Shown: positions 34,281 to 45,505 of the stretch, piece by piece
Numbering within the stretch: the stretch's first letter is position 1
Layout: each line of letters begins with the position of its first letter
NCBI GenBank assembly: GCA_009760855.2
Contig: WPIO01000184.1
Span: 174,001-238,000, forward strand
Length of the DNA stretch: 64,000 bases
DNA from: Cristatella mucedo
Lineage: Eukaryota > Bryozoa > Phylactolaemata > Cristatellidae
Reading direction: 5' to 3'
Notes under the pieces: model-generated
The model's input: only the letters and a program-made list of their open reading frames with translations
Told to the model about the DNA's origin: nothing
Database searches by the model: none
Position numbers and translations under genes: made by a program

Positions 34281-34929
34281 AACGCCTGCGTGGGAGACCA
34301 AGCCGCCCAAAGTTATAAGCGTTTAGATCACTACTGCATTTATCCAGAAGAACACTTACTTTACACAGCACAGGGGCAGGAAGTAACTGAAAGCCTCATG
34401 CATGCTTTGCTACACCTTCCATACCATTCCTCCTTATGGAGATTTTCCAGAAAAGTAGTGGTAGTAAGTATAGCTGCCAATAATGCTCATAATTATATTA
34501 TGCTTGCAGTTAATAGTTTATGCAAAGCACGAATTAGCTAGAAAGAGATGCTTTTCTTCGACAGCCATACTAATGTATTATTGGCCTCTAACAATGTAAT
34601 TAGTATTTCCGCCAAGCGAAAGTTGCTTCGGGAAAGTCGACTAGGGCTCAGCATGGTATACACAGGCGGGCACGTTCCCCAAGAGTCTCCGAAAAGCGCT
34701 AGACAAGCTCCAAATGTTTCACATGGCCGAAGTTCAGTGTGCAGCTATGCCGGCAGAGCAGACCTTAAGGTTCAGCACCAGCAACCCTAAGTTTTATAAC
34801 AATAATAACACATGATAATATTAAATGATAATGCAATGATAAACATGATAATAAAAATAACACGATAGCAATTCAATTTGCTCCTGGTGTTCTCAGTAAG
34901 AGACTCTATATTGTTTATGTAAACAGACA

Positions 34930-36522
34930 ATGATCATCCGAGGAACCACTGAAGTATGAGATGCCAAAGGGTTCTGTGCTTGTTCTGATTCTTTTCACGG
35001 TTTATACTCTTCCTCTTGCCGATATGATTGCCAGGCGAGGTCTGTGCTTACACTTCAAAGCAGGCGACACTCTGTTGTATCTTTGCTTTTATTTCTCTCA
35101 GCCCTCCAGCATGTCAAGCTCTCTCAACTCCATTGCTGCATGTATTGGTAGCATCGGTGCATGGATGGCTGCAAACTTTCATAAATTGAGTGATGATAAA
35201 ACCAACCAACTAGTTATGGACAAACAAAGTGTGATTCAGAAATTTAAAAACCTGCTGCTCGAAATGGCTCCTCCAGCATCTCTCCTGCTCAATCTGCACG
35301 AAATCTGGGTGATTTATTCGAAAGTGACCTTCTATTAGACGACCACATCAGTTCCGGAGTCGTGTTGGCCTATTTTCAGCTGCATAAAATTGCTAAAATT
35401 TGGGCTTGCTTAGACAGGGATACCACATTTAAATTGATCCATGCATTTGTGATATCCGGCCTCGACTTCTGAAGCTCACTGCTAACTGGTCTACCGGCGT
35501 CTGCTACCAGACACTTACTGTTTGTGCAAGACTCCCGCAGCTAGGCTTGTCTATCGTGAATATCGCAGTTGCCGCATCATACCACTTCTAGCTGACCTGC
35601 ACTGGCTCCCAGTCAAGCAAAGCATCGACTTCAAAGCTTTGTGACTCACGTCTAGGTTCCTTCATTCTTTGGCTTTACCCTACCTATTAGACCTAATACC
35701 TTACTATGCAAAGGATCGTACCACCTGCTTTTCCAAACAAACCTAATCGCTTACGAATACCTCACGATCCTCAAATTCTCTGAAGACCATACCTCTAGTT
35801 TTCGTGATCCAAAAGCCTAGAACTCGCTTTCGACTTATGTCACGACATCCGCTGGCTTGACCGCATTTAAAAAGAAGCTGACAACTTTTCTGTTAATCAC
35901 AGTTTAGTGGGTCCATGTTAATCGCAATCTGTATGCTTACGCTTGCTGGTGCTGCATGCTGCCACTGGCAGTATTGGCATGCTGACCCTGGGCATGTCAC
36001 TCTAATCCAGCTCAATGACAACAAACTTACGCTTGTTGTCATTGAGCTTGCTACCGTTAGCTATTTAATCGTTCTAGTGTTGCTTCAAATGTAAAATGTG
36101 GATTAAACAATACTCTTCCAACTGAGCACGTACGCGAGCGCAGGCAGAACACCGAAGCAGGTTCGCAGGAACGTATATTCTCGCGTGCGCCTGCAGCGCC
36201 CCCCCCCCCCAGACACAACTCTCCTCTCCCAGGTCGGCGTTCCCTGCCTTCCACTCCCTCCCAGCCACAGTTCATCCCAATGGGTCCGAGGGAGGACAAA
36301 GCCGGTCTGTGGATAAACCGCAGCCGCCAGACCACGGCAGGGTACTGGCCCGTCCCTAGACCACAGCCACCTGCTGTTAGACCCTGGAGTGGTTTAGGGC
36401 ACTTCCGGTCTGCCTGCACCGCCAGAGTGCCGGCGTTACCGGCGATCTGAATCGTGCAAAGAGAACCACAAACCACATAAAGTACCTGGAAAGAGAGTTG
36501 TGTTTTCTTTCTGAGGGCCCTA
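34930..36522 (+). mobile_element. L2-B LINE shared by both duplication copies
   Basis: Plus-strand RT piece starting after gaggaaccactgaag (GSVLVLILFTVYTLPLADM; NFHKLSDDKTNQLVMDK) through the C-terminus and 3' UTR. The same 5' junction occurs in copy 2 at 49,080 (gaggaaccgctgaag), so the insertion predates the segmental duplication. Its 3' UTR is split at about 36,093-36,480 by a GC-rich block with a C10 run; the LINE tail resumes at ggaaagagagttgtg. Confidence 0.75.
36093..36480. other. GC-rich block inserted in LINE 3' UTR
   Basis: About 390 bp, GC-rich, with a run of C at 36,197-36,208. Both sides are L2-B 3' UTR (gcttcaaatgtaaa / ggaaagagagttg), so it looks inserted. Not matched confidently elsewhere; overlapping frames have no known domain. 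Confidence 0.4.
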
Positions 36523-36720
36523 TATCAAATAGACTTGGCCTTGGCTAGGATCAATCGGTACGATTTCCAGTAGTTCTCGTACGCCCGTAGATGGAATCTC
36601 ATTCCTAATCTTGTACATGCTTTTTCAAGCTTGCGCTTAGTAGACCTAGCTAGTTAAATGTCTTCGGTAAAGCCAAGTCCATTTGGTCAAGGGCTCACTG
36701 CAGACGTGTAGTAAACCAAA
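36523..36720 (-). repeat. L2-B internal fragment
   Basis: gacttggccttggctaggat caatcggtacgat parallels the L2-B linker at 10,125 and 32,810. Confidence 0.6.
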
Positions 36721-36789
36721 AAAAACGAGAATTTTAGTAAGTATTTTCATTTCAGGAGTCAGCAAGGAAGTATGAGAACGTACCAGATT

Positions 36790-37984
36790 GTTTAGTGTTT
36801 ACCGACTTTTTGGTAACATCTCCGGTTTATTTCGCCACCCACAGAGTAGGGCGAAGCACGACTCTCTATGTAATGTAATATAATGTATCTCCGTCTGTAA
36901 CTCCACAAAGTCATAAAGACCATGTGGGTGTTAAGCACGAGAGTATAGCGCACTCGCAGGCTAAGCGGCTTTCGGTACGCATTTGGTAGCCAACAGACTT
37001 CGTCTCACGCAACAAAGAGAAAGTGGGAAGCATAGCAGAGTCAGGAGAGCAGTTGAGGTAGTAAGTAGCATAGAAGTAGCAGCTCAGGACCGCTGAAAAG
37101 GATGAGCCATAGTAGGCAGTAGGAGAGTAGTTGTCGTTGCGTAAGAATTGTGGAAGCGAGTTCCGAAGTCTAGGACCTGCAGAGCTAAATCTTCTGTCGC
37201 CAACGGTCTTTAAGCTAGGAATGGGACAGCTAAATTATTGTCCACACATGACCTGAGGGCGCGAACAGGCTGAAACAGATGCAGCAGTTCAGCTAGGTAC
37301 GAAGGAGCCAAGCCGTGGCAGGCCTTGTGGGTCAGCGTAAGAACTTTGCTCTGTATCCTTTGCTCAACTGGCAACCATCCTAGCTCTTTCAGCATAGGCG
37401 ACACGTGCTCAAACCGCTGGGACTTGAAGACTAGCCTTGCAGCCATATTCATTGTCCGCTATAGTGGCGTAATAGCTTTCTTTGGCAGCCCAGCCAAGAA
37501 GGAATTACAACAATCAAGCCGAGACAGAACTAAAGAGCTAGTTGAATTGTTTACAAGCCACTTCGGGAGACAGCTCCTAATCTTGGATAGGGATCGGATG
37601 TGATGGTTAACTATAGAGGCAGTCTTCTGAATGAAACTTTTGAAATTGAGGCAGCTGTCGAATACGACACCTAAATTTCGAGCAAGTGGTGATGGCCGCA
37701 CAATAGCATCACCTATTAGAACAGCAAAGCCTTTTAATCCAACCACACGCTTAGGGTGTCCTATGAGCAGCAGTTCGGTTTTATCATCATTTAATTTCAG
37801 GAAGTTTTCCGACATCCAGGATCGAATATCGGCAAGGCAAGCATCTGTGCGCCCCTCTTGTCCACCGGAGTGCCCCGACTCCCTTGCGACAACAATCCCC
37901 ATAGCACGTCCCGACTGCATACCACATTGAGTGTCACGGCCCACTCGTACAACGATCAGGGGCAGTGTCATCAATTTAAAGGAA
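36790..37984 (+). repeat. repeat C copy split by an L2-A insertion
   Basis: The left part, 36,790-36,861 (tagggcgaagcacgactctc), and the right part, 37,846-37,984 (gcccctcttgtccaccggag ... gcagtgtcatcaattta), together match the 243-bp repeat C at 14,192-14,434. The L2-A copy 36,862-37,845 lies between. Confidence 0.65.
36862..37845 (-). mobile_element. 5'-truncated L2-A LINE
   Basis: TTACA-type tail (tatgtaatgtaatataatg) and 3' UTR, then minus-strand ORF2: MNMAARLVFKSQRFEHVSP ... and upstream SWMSENFLKLNDDKTELLLI, up to CLADIRS. Reading is nearly clean (80- and about 130-codon frames), so it is one of the younger L2-A copies. Confidence 0.85.
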
Positions 37985-38422
37985 ACCGCAGGCTGGGCTA
38001 CCAAAGAAAGCAACTAGGCCACTGCAGCTGACTATGAATATGGCTGCAAGGCTAGTCTTCAAGTCCCAGCGGTTTGAGCACGTGTCGCCTATGCTGAAAG
38101 AGCTAGGATGGTTGCCAGTTGAGCAAAGGATACAGAGCAAAGTTCTTACGCTGACCCACAAGGCCTGCCACGGCTTGGCTCCTTCGTACCTAGCTGAACT
38201 GCTGCATCTGTTTCAGCCTGTTCGCGCCCTCAGGTCATGTGTGGACAATAATTTAGCTGTCCCATTCCTAGCTTAAAGACCGTTGGCGACAGAAGATTTA
38301 GCTCTGCAGGTCCTAGACTTCGGAACTCGCTTCCACAATTCTTACGCAACGACAACTACTCTCCTACTGCCTACTATGGCTCATCCTTTTCAGCGGTCCT
38401 GAGCTGCTACTTCTATGCTACT
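37064..38422. repeat. 389-bp perfect inverted repeat (two L2-A copies)
   Basis: 37,064-37,452 and 38,034-38,422 are exact reverse complements by eye, with 581 bp between them. Outside these limits the two L2-A copies differ (for example at 38,033 and 38,423 and repeatedly beyond 38,530). Confidence 0.9.
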
Positions 38423-38620
38423 CACTACCTCAACTGCTCTCCTGACTCTGCTATGCTTCCCACTTTCTCTTCGTTGCGTGAGACGAAGTCTGTTGGCTAC
38501 CGAATGCGTACCGAAAGCCGCTTAGGCTGTGAGTTCGCTACACCAAACTCTCCTGTGTAACACACACGTAGTCTTTGTGGCTTTGTGGAGTTACAGACGG
38601 ATACAAGATAATCAAGAGTA
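37985..38620 (+). mobile_element. 5'-truncated L2-A LINE, head-to-head partner
   Basis: Plus-strand C-terminal ORF2 (38,034-38,276, identical to 37,210-37,452) and 3' UTR ending ttgtggagttacagacgg. The 5' end at gaaaccgcaggctgg abuts repeat C. Confidence 0.85.
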
Positions 38621-38881
38621 GTTGAATACCGGGAGTAGTCTATCGCACGCCACTTGCTATCCAACTGAAGGAAAGGCTTACATGACCGGCTGGCAGAGGA
38701 AACGTTATTAATGAGTATGAGTCACATTTGCTCTAGCATCTAGCAGGAAGTTCTGATCCTCGACTTTTGTATTCACTGCTCTACTTCTAGCAAAGATTAT
38801 TAAAGCTAACTGTACAAGAATGTACAATCCTAAATACGCCTATCTCAGGCACTGCCGTACGCATACCACGTGAACGGTATT

Positions 38882-39272
38882 GATAATAGTAATAATAGTA
38901 ATAATAATGCCCTTGATAAAGCGCCATCAGAGAACTCAATCTCTTTCTAGGCGCTTTACATTTGCTGCAAATGGAAATGCAATTGAATGGTGAGTAATAT
39001 CATGCTTGATAAATAAACAACATAAATAATATGGTTAGGGGCGACATGCACAGGGTCAGCATGCCAACGTGGTTAGTGGCAGCATGCACAGTGTCAGCAG
39101 GCATAAGCACATGAACGACGAATCACAGGGACCCACTAAATGCTGTCCTAAATAGGTGTCTTTTTAAGTTCTTTTTAAATGCGGTCAAGTGAGGGGATGT
39201 TCTGGCGCATTTCGGGGGGGGGGTGAGTTCCAGGCTTTGGGAACACACGAGGTAAACGCACGGTCTCGAGCC
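38882..39272 (-). mobile_element. 5'-truncated L2-B LINE
   Basis: ATT-type tail, gataaagcgccatcagagaa, 3' UTR, and the start of the C-terminal region to cacggtctcgag. Minus strand. Confidence 0.8.
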
Positions 39273-39329
39273 GGTGGGCAGCTGTGATTCGCCTCAGCTG
39301 CGGCTTGGACACAGGCCGGTATTGTTCTT

Positions 39330-39500
39330 CCGCCCGTTAACCCGCCGGTGGTTAGCTGTGGTCCAGCAGCTGGGACTCCGATGGGCGTGAGGGGCCAAAT
39401 GAGTCGTGCATCCTCCTGCTCTGTGCGTAGTGATATAAATGGTGGTCTGGGTCGTCCGCTGGCGTTCTGTGCTGCATGTGACGGCAACCAAACTAACCAA
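39330..39500 (-). repeat. repeat C-like copy
   Basis: gtcgtccgctggcgttctgt and acggcaaccaaac correspond to the minus strand of repeat C (compare 52,125-52,170). Diverged, left edge unclear. Confidence 0.5.
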
Positions 39501-39507
39501 GTCTTTG

Positions 39508-39595
39508 TAGGTCTCTCTAAGTCTTTATAGGTCTCTCCAAGTCTCTCTAAGTCTCTCTAGGTCTCTATAGGTCTCTCTAAGTCTTTATAGGTCTA
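39508..39595. repeat. GTCTCTCTA-type minisatellite
   Basis: About eight tandem units of (a/t)ggtctctctaagtcttta type, 10-11 bp each. Confidence 0.85.
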
Positions 39596-39609
39596 CCTTT
39601 TACCTTTAC

Positions 39610-39775
39610 TACATTTAATAAAATTTTCTCGACTCGATTTGCATTCCTTCTGTGGAGCTAGTTTGCATCATTTTTTGACAAGGGGACGGGCACCAGTCGT
39701 AGTTGCTTTGTCTCTGGGCGCTGAAAGGTGTAGCCACGCCTCTGTGAAGACTATTTCTTAAGCGATTTGGCCAGA
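39610..39775 (+). repeat. repeat E copy
   Basis: aataaaattttctcgactcg ... ttttttgacaagggga ... gggcgctgaaaggt...ccacgcctctg matches 42,215-42,365 and partly 4,244-4,283 (minus). Confidence 0.55.
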
Positions 39776-40159
39776 GAACTCGGCTAGCTCCGGTCACTGC
39801 GCTCAGGGATACGCCAGAGCGCGCGCTAGCGAGGGGGAGCGGTAGCACGGCGACGCCTGACCCTGCGCGGCGACAGGATGCGAGAATGCAGTCTGCACGT
39901 ATCTGTTAGTCTTGTTCCGTCGTGCGAGAATAAAGCGTATCGCCTCACTCGCGTATCGCCCCATCGGCGGTTTTAATCCAGCCGAACCGAGGAGCAATCT
40001 CAGGCCTGCTTGACCGAGGCCGGCATTGCCGCCTTAGCAATTGATGAACGCGTTGGCGGAACGAAGTACCTCTGCGCCCTCCAGGCTAAGTATCACCTCG
40101 GCGTCGATCGATTTCGTGGGCCTTGTGTAGTTTGACGCCCCGACAGCAAGCAAGCGACG

Positions 40160-40280
40160 GTACAGAAACACCGAACGTCCAAGAACAGCTGTGTATTTGG
40201 GCTCGCAGCGCGACCGTACACGACCGTCCTCTCCTGCGCCCGCATTCCCACTGCCTCTTCTCCGCAGACTGTGACTCATC
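40160..40280 (+). repeat. repeat F fragment
   Basis: cagaaacaccgaacgtcc ... gtgtatttgggctcgcag ... ccgcagactgtgac aligns to the middle of repeat F at 41,730-41,870. Confidence 0.45.
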
Positions 40281-40369
40281 CTCAATCCAAACATAAACTC
40301 ATAAACCCATGATCCTCAATAAACCATATGATCAATAATCCATAAATCCATACCCGCGATAAACCATAA

Positions 40370-40430
40370 AATTTCAAGAAAGAGATTTGGTACTCTGAGG
40401 GCGCCATGTCAAATGTATTATTAATATAAG
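40370..40430 (+). repeat. L2-B tail fragment
   Basis: aagaaagagatttggtactc tgagggcgccatg, then tattattaat; short L2-B 3' end. Confidence 0.65.
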
Positions 40431-40439
40431 ACCAGACCT

Positions 40440-41254
40440 TGCTCAACTGAGCTTCCCAAAGGCCCAGATCACCCGCAGTCAGGTTGCGAGTGAGGTGCGA
40501 TTGTGCTTCCGCTGCAGATCTGTTGACCCGGCACCCGAGTCGCGGAGCCACGACAGCATTTCCGTGCGGAGCAGTTGACACAGGTTAGCGTTCGCATTTT
40601 CGCGGCGAGCCTTACTTGACCGTTGTGGACTGTGAGCCGAGTAGGTTCACGATCTGGCGACGGTTACAGAACGAAGGCATCACAGCATTGCTCAAAAGAG
40701 CTGCAGTAAATGTTCTGTAAGCGCGACCCACCCCAGCAGCTGTTGTTGTTGTTAGACAGCGCCGCTGTATTTAAATCGCAATCTTCATGCGACCGTGCGA
40801 GCTTGAGGCGTGACAGTGCACATGCGGTGCGTTTGTCGCCCATCGGGGAACGCGATTGTTGAGCAGCGGGAATCGGCGCTCGCTAGTAAGAGCATGGAGG
40901 CGCGAGAAAGTGGAAATGTTCTAGACACGGTCGTCTGGTATGACTTGGCCCCGCTGCCCGGAGCGAGGGGACCACCGAGCCAAGCTGCCAGCTGCGAAAG
41001 CACGCAAGAGGAAAAGTACGCTGGTGAGCTACGAGGAAGATGCACCTGCTGGTCTGAGAGCTGGTGCATACTCACTTGGGGAGTTAGCGTTAGTGAAGCC
41101 ACCTAGGCCGGGTAACCGGCGTCGGGGCCAGGAATTGGCATTGAAACAGACGGCATGCGCCGGCACGTTGCAGACGTTTGCGGTGCCGTTCGGGAGACAG
41201 CAGCTGGTCTAAGATCGACCAGTTCCTTCAGCTGCCGATGCTGATCACACCGAT
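40440..41254 (+). other. unexplained stretch with a 90-codon basic frame
   Basis: No known gene recognised. The plus frame 40,940-41,212 contains KARKRKSTLVSYEEDAPAG followed by a Gly/Leu/Pro-rich segment and ends QTFAVPFGRQQLV. It looks more protein-like than its surroundings but has no paralogue here and no obvious splice framing. Confidence 0.25.
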
Positions 41255-41380
41255 GACGTGAATATAATTCATTTATATAGCGCCCCAAGAGAACTTATCT
41301 CTATTCAGGCGCTTCACGACCTCAGTCAGACCTTGGTCGGGGCAAGCACCTTAACCGCTAGACCAAACCAGCTCGGCGTT
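41255..41380 (-). repeat. SINE-1 copy, internally deleted
   Basis: Tail (tttatatagcgccccaagag) and A-box side (CTAGCGGTTAAGGTGC) are present; about 25 bases around the B box (ctcgagcccac in other copies) are missing. Confidence 0.7.
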
Positions 41381-41639
41381 GCTCGTCCTAGGCGGACTGA
41401 GCGACAGCAGGCTCTGCTGGCCGATTTCGTCCAGTATTGACAGACGGCAAGTGGGGGCTGCTTGCTTTTAGCAATGCTATGCGGAGGTGTAGCGAGGGGG
41501 CGGGGCGGGACAGATGTCCCCGGGCGCCAAGGCCAAGGGGGCGCCGAAAGCGAAATAGATTGTGCAGATTTAATAAAAAAAAACCTTTTACATGTGAGAA
41601 TACAAGTCTTGATTCAAGCAAGTTCTTTTTGCGATGAAC

Positions 41640-41915
41640 TTGGACTATTACCGTCTGAGCTAGTTAAGTATGTTTACGTACTTTGACCGTGCTGTAGCCT
41701 GACGTTCTGGCAGCACACGCGCGACAACACGGAAACACCGAGGGGGGGCTTCAACCACCGTGTATTTGGCTGGCTCTCGCAGAGGGATCAAGCATACAGC
41801 AGTTCACCACCCGTCCGCGTTCCAACTGCCCTCCGCGTCCGCTTGCCCCACTCTGCCTGCCACAGGCTGACTGCGTGGCGTCAAGGGCGAGCCGGCTTGC
41901 CGTACCTTAGCACCC
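41640..41915 (+). repeat. dispersed repeat F, copy 2
   Basis: See 5,830-6,115 (reverse orientation). Shared: gagctagttaagtatgttta, acacggaaacaccgaggggg, gtgtatt.gg, cttgccccactctgcctgcc and gggcgagcc. Nature unknown. Confidence 0.55.
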
Positions 41916-42214
41916 ATCTGAGCCGGGTTTTGCATGGTTATGTGCGGTGGCAACTATTTGCGACTTTTGACCTGGCTACTACATAACGCTTTGCCAGACC
42001 GCACTCGCTTTCCTGGAGCAGCGGTCTGCCGGTCGGCGAGTGTAGCGCCAAGTGTGAGCTACTGTCAGCCTGTTCGCGAGTCCGGCTACAAGTTACCTGT
42101 GTGTGTCAGCCGTAAAATGCAGGCTATCGTTGGGCTTTTACTAATATGGTTTTGTTGCTAGCGCTGAGCGCAATTTAAAGCTGCGACGGCTCTTTGTTAC
42201 TGTACAGCAATTCA

Positions 42215-42365
42215 TAAAACTTTTTCTACTCGATATGCATGCTGGCTCGTTTTTGCTTTTAAGCTGTTGAAAGACTATTTTGCAGCAATTTTTTGACAAG
42301 GGAGGGCGCTATTTGTTGCTTTGTCCCTGGGCGCCGAAAGGTCTCACCACGCCTCTGAAGTTACG
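42215..42365 (+). repeat. repeat E copy
   Basis: cataaaactttttctactcg ... ttttttgacaaggga ... ctgggcgccgaaaggtctcac; partner of 39,610-39,775. Confidence 0.55.
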
Positions 42366-43008
42366 TCGCGCTTTGCGATTTTTTCACGTTGCCCGGCATA
42401 TACTGTTTGGTGTTTAGATAGAGGGCATATAGCTTCATACTTCGGCGGCGGGTTGCGTCATCTTTTGCGGCTGCCGGCTTGGTTGTTTTGGCTGTGCAGG
42501 GGGGGGGGGGACCCAGCTCTCCTCTGTGGTTTACCGGCTGTATGCTCCGTAGAGGAGCTTGGGCGCGGGCAATCAGCTGCATGACTTTGGGGCGTCGGGA
42601 GTTGGGACGTAGATGTACGGCCGAGCAGTTGGGACTGTCTGTCTCACTGTGCACTGCCTCCATGAGAGAGCTTGCTGTGTCGCTCTAGAAACAAATTTTT
42701 CACTTTAATAACAAACTAACACGACGGCTCGCGAGCTCTTTTCGATTCACGCCGGGGATAGTTACCGGCCCCAAAGGGAAGACCGAGGCGATGCGATGTT
42801 GTTGACGGAAGGGTTTACGCACGACTACGGTTCGCACAAATTAGCTTAAAAGTTTGTAAAATTGTGACTTAAAAAAATGAATAATAATAATAGTTATTCA
42901 TTTCTGGGCACAATTGTACATTTCTGCGTAAAATCAGCGTGCATCGCCGGCCACCGCTATGGGCGTGGCAATAGTACTATAAGCGGTATTGGCACTTCCT
43001 GCGTGGTT
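42366..43008. other. no gene seen; G-run
   Basis: GC-rich stretch with a G-run of about 12 at 42,499-42,510; frames of 87-100 codons on both strands overlap each other and have no recognisable domain. Confidence 0.4.
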
Positions 43009-44699
43009 CCCTCTCCTGTCACCTCGTGCTTCAGAGCAGCCTTGCCGACGACTACCTCGTGACACATTTCATGACTTCACCCGTATGTACGCATGCGTCG
43101 CCTTTTTTAATATAGCCGCCGCCATCATCCGCAGCACGTAGGTGGAGGGCCTCGACAATAGTTCTACTTGCCGCTCTGCCTGGCGCGCTCGTGCGGCCGC
43201 GTCGCGACCGCTCGAGGGCGCCGCTGAAATCGTACGAAGCCTTTCTGGCAGTAGATCTTGCAATAGGACTGTTCCGATCGGAGTTTCTAAATAAATTCCC
43301 ATATAATACAACTCATTGTCATTCTAATGTATTATTAGCTGATTTAGCAGCCCTCACCACCGCCTGCAGTTAGCATGGTGAGCGACGTGGGTTTTGAGAC
43401 GGCGTTCGTTATCAGGTTATCCGCAGGCTCCAGCTCGCGTAACTTCCGACAAATACAGTTCGGCCTGGTCGCGCATTTGAGGAGCTATCTAATAGACTCA
43501 CGAATCATATCAATTCATTGCACAGACATCATAGCGATTCACTGCACAGACATAGCTCGACAATACCCGAAAATGTATCATTCCGGTATCTGGTTGGGGC
43601 AACTCGCGACCGGCCAGATCGGTTGGCTGCTACGGATAATTCGCTACCTTTGTAGGAGTTCCGTCATATAATCTGGCTTATACGATCGGCATTTCTGATT
43701 AGATTGCCTCATAAGCTAACTTCTTTGATTTGCTAAATAACGATGACCCGGTTTTGAGGTGGGCAGCCGTTGACGGTTTATCGTCTTGTGCTTGTTTTAC
43801 TGCTCTCCTTATTAAGTCAAGTGTAAGCACACGAGGTTGCGCATTTAAAGTACTCGGATAACAGCAATCTTGAGAATCGATTATTATATTTCGCTACGCT
43901 TCTAAAAGCCTATACATGTGGATGTCTCTGGTAGCAGCGAAGGCAATTTTCAAGTCCGCCTACAGTAGTTGTGCCATGCGACCTGCCTGTTGTCTTAAAA
44001 CTTTCGACGTGTAACTCTTGACACGCTGCATCAGCCAAATACTGACCGAATAGATATTGTTTACGATGGCCAAATTATATTCATGAAAAACGTGCTATGT
44101 TTTCATCTATGATTATGCTGCAGTACTCAAGTAATTGTCGGCCAGCTGTACTTTCGGTTCCTGACAATTTTGGGCTGTGGCTGGTGCTGTTTTTGGCTTT
44201 TGGCACTTGTATGATGAGGCTGGTGCTTTTCACTGGTCCCTCTCTATAGATTTGATTTTGGCTACTTTACTTGGCGGGTAGCAATTCTTTCAAGTATGGG
44301 TGTAGCTATTGTCGGCACTCCCAACAGGTACTGCCTGTCAAAGTCATGTATCGACTTCCAAGATGTTATCACTCTCCCTTAGGTGCCAATATTCTCTTGC
44401 TTCGGCCTACTTAAAGCACTTAATTTCGTCATGGTCTTTAATCGTATCAACGATTCTTCTGACTCTTGTTTGATTGGCTGTCCCCTTAGCGACCTTCGAA
44501 TCCTTCAAAGACTGGGCTTTCACTTCATGTTTCCAACTGTGCAAACTCTGTGCACATCTACCGACTGACATCACATCATCTCGTTATGTGAAGACATTCA
44601 AAATGATGCGAAACACCTCGTTACACTTGGCATTTGCGCTGTCCAACTGAGTAGACGTGTAATATGGTTTTTCGTTATGACTTGTATACATTTTGCCCC

Positions 44700-44965
44700 T
44701 GGTTTCAAGCTTAGGCTTAGGGTTAGGGTGCTAGCTCTTTACGACCGAGGTCGTGTGCTGGAAGTCCTGCAGTCGGTAATAATAATAATGATAATAATAA
44801 TAATAATATATTTGATATAGCATCCACAGAGAACTCAATCTCTTTCTAGGCACTTTACATTTGCTGCAAAGGAATCCTTTATTTCGTACTCCAAACCGTG
44901 GCGATAGCCGGTATTGTTCTTCTGCTGCTGTAAAAATGAGCCGTTAAGTCAGCTAACCTTGTTTG
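44700..44965 (+). repeat. SINE-2 copy with nested L2-B tail
   Basis: SINE-2 parts at 44,705-44,776 (gaccgaggtcgtgtgctgg) and 44,875-44,960 (gtggcgatagccggtattg) are split by an L2-B 3' tail on the minus strand (44,777-44,874, taataat... tctaggcactttacatttgc). The SINE is shared with copy 1; the tail is not. Confidence 0.75.
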
Positions 44966-45307
44966 CATCGTCACTAATGACTGTAGCAACAAGGTTTTTT
45001 ATAGTGCCCAAGTGTACATGTCGTCTTCTGTTCTGTTCTTTTGCTTACCTGTGCACAATTAAGTGTTTCTAACCGAGGGTTTTAGCAACCGCAAGGCTTT
45101 CGTGTGCTCTTTTGACCCTGTCTTAATATCGTAATTGCATGCCATTTCATGATTGTCTTAGCAGGATAGGTCGATTTCCATTGACTTGTGACTATTGCTT
45201 CTTTTCCCAAGAGCAGTTAAGTGCATGAATACGGAGCAACTACTCCGAAGGCCTATAAAAGGTATCAATATTATTACCATGATTTTCTGTGCTGCATCTG
45301 AAACTAG

Positions 45308-45505
45308 TTGGTGAGCCGTGATGGCACACTAAGTAAGGTGGTTGCTTTTCACGACCTCGAGACCGAGGTCGTTGGTTTGAATCCTGCTGTGGGCGATCCT
45401 TTATCGCTGCTGTGGGCGATCTTTTATCGCTGCTGCAAGCGGTGGTGATAGCCGTAAAGGCTCTTCTGCCGCTATACAAAAGAGGCTGTTAAATCGGCTA
45501 GTATT
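45308..45505 (+). repeat. SINE-2 copy
   Basis: Complete-looking: ggtgagccgtgatggcacac, B-box-like ggtttgaatcctgc, a duplicated gtgggcgatc.tttatcgctg, gcggtggtgatagccgtaaa and gaggctgttaaatcggcta. Absent from the matching place in copy 1. Confidence 0.8.

Larger units (their letters stand above)
24567..36092 (+). other. segmental duplication, copy 1
   Basis: Collinear with 43,009-49,960. Matching landmarks: GC-rich block at 24,590-24,900 / 43,030-43,270; gaccggccagatcggt region at 25,340 / 43,600; SINE-2 at 26,040 / 44,710; gcgtcagcaatga at 26,620 / 45,550; gtctctgctgcc.tgcctgac region at 28,500 / 46,460; zinc-finger exon at 29,087 / 46,998; ccaaccaatgag at 30,664 / 48,535; and a plus-strand L2-B at 34,930 / 49,080. 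Length differs because copy 1 gained L2-B insertions at 26,770 and 30,790 plus SINEs. Confidence 0.85.

Noticed and set aside
39508-39595. CRISPR-like array
   Set aside because: Direct tandem units of 10-11 bp without spacers; a minisatellite in animal DNA.
44705-44720. Telomeric repeat (ttagggttaggg)
   Set aside because: Only two units inside a SINE-2 copy.
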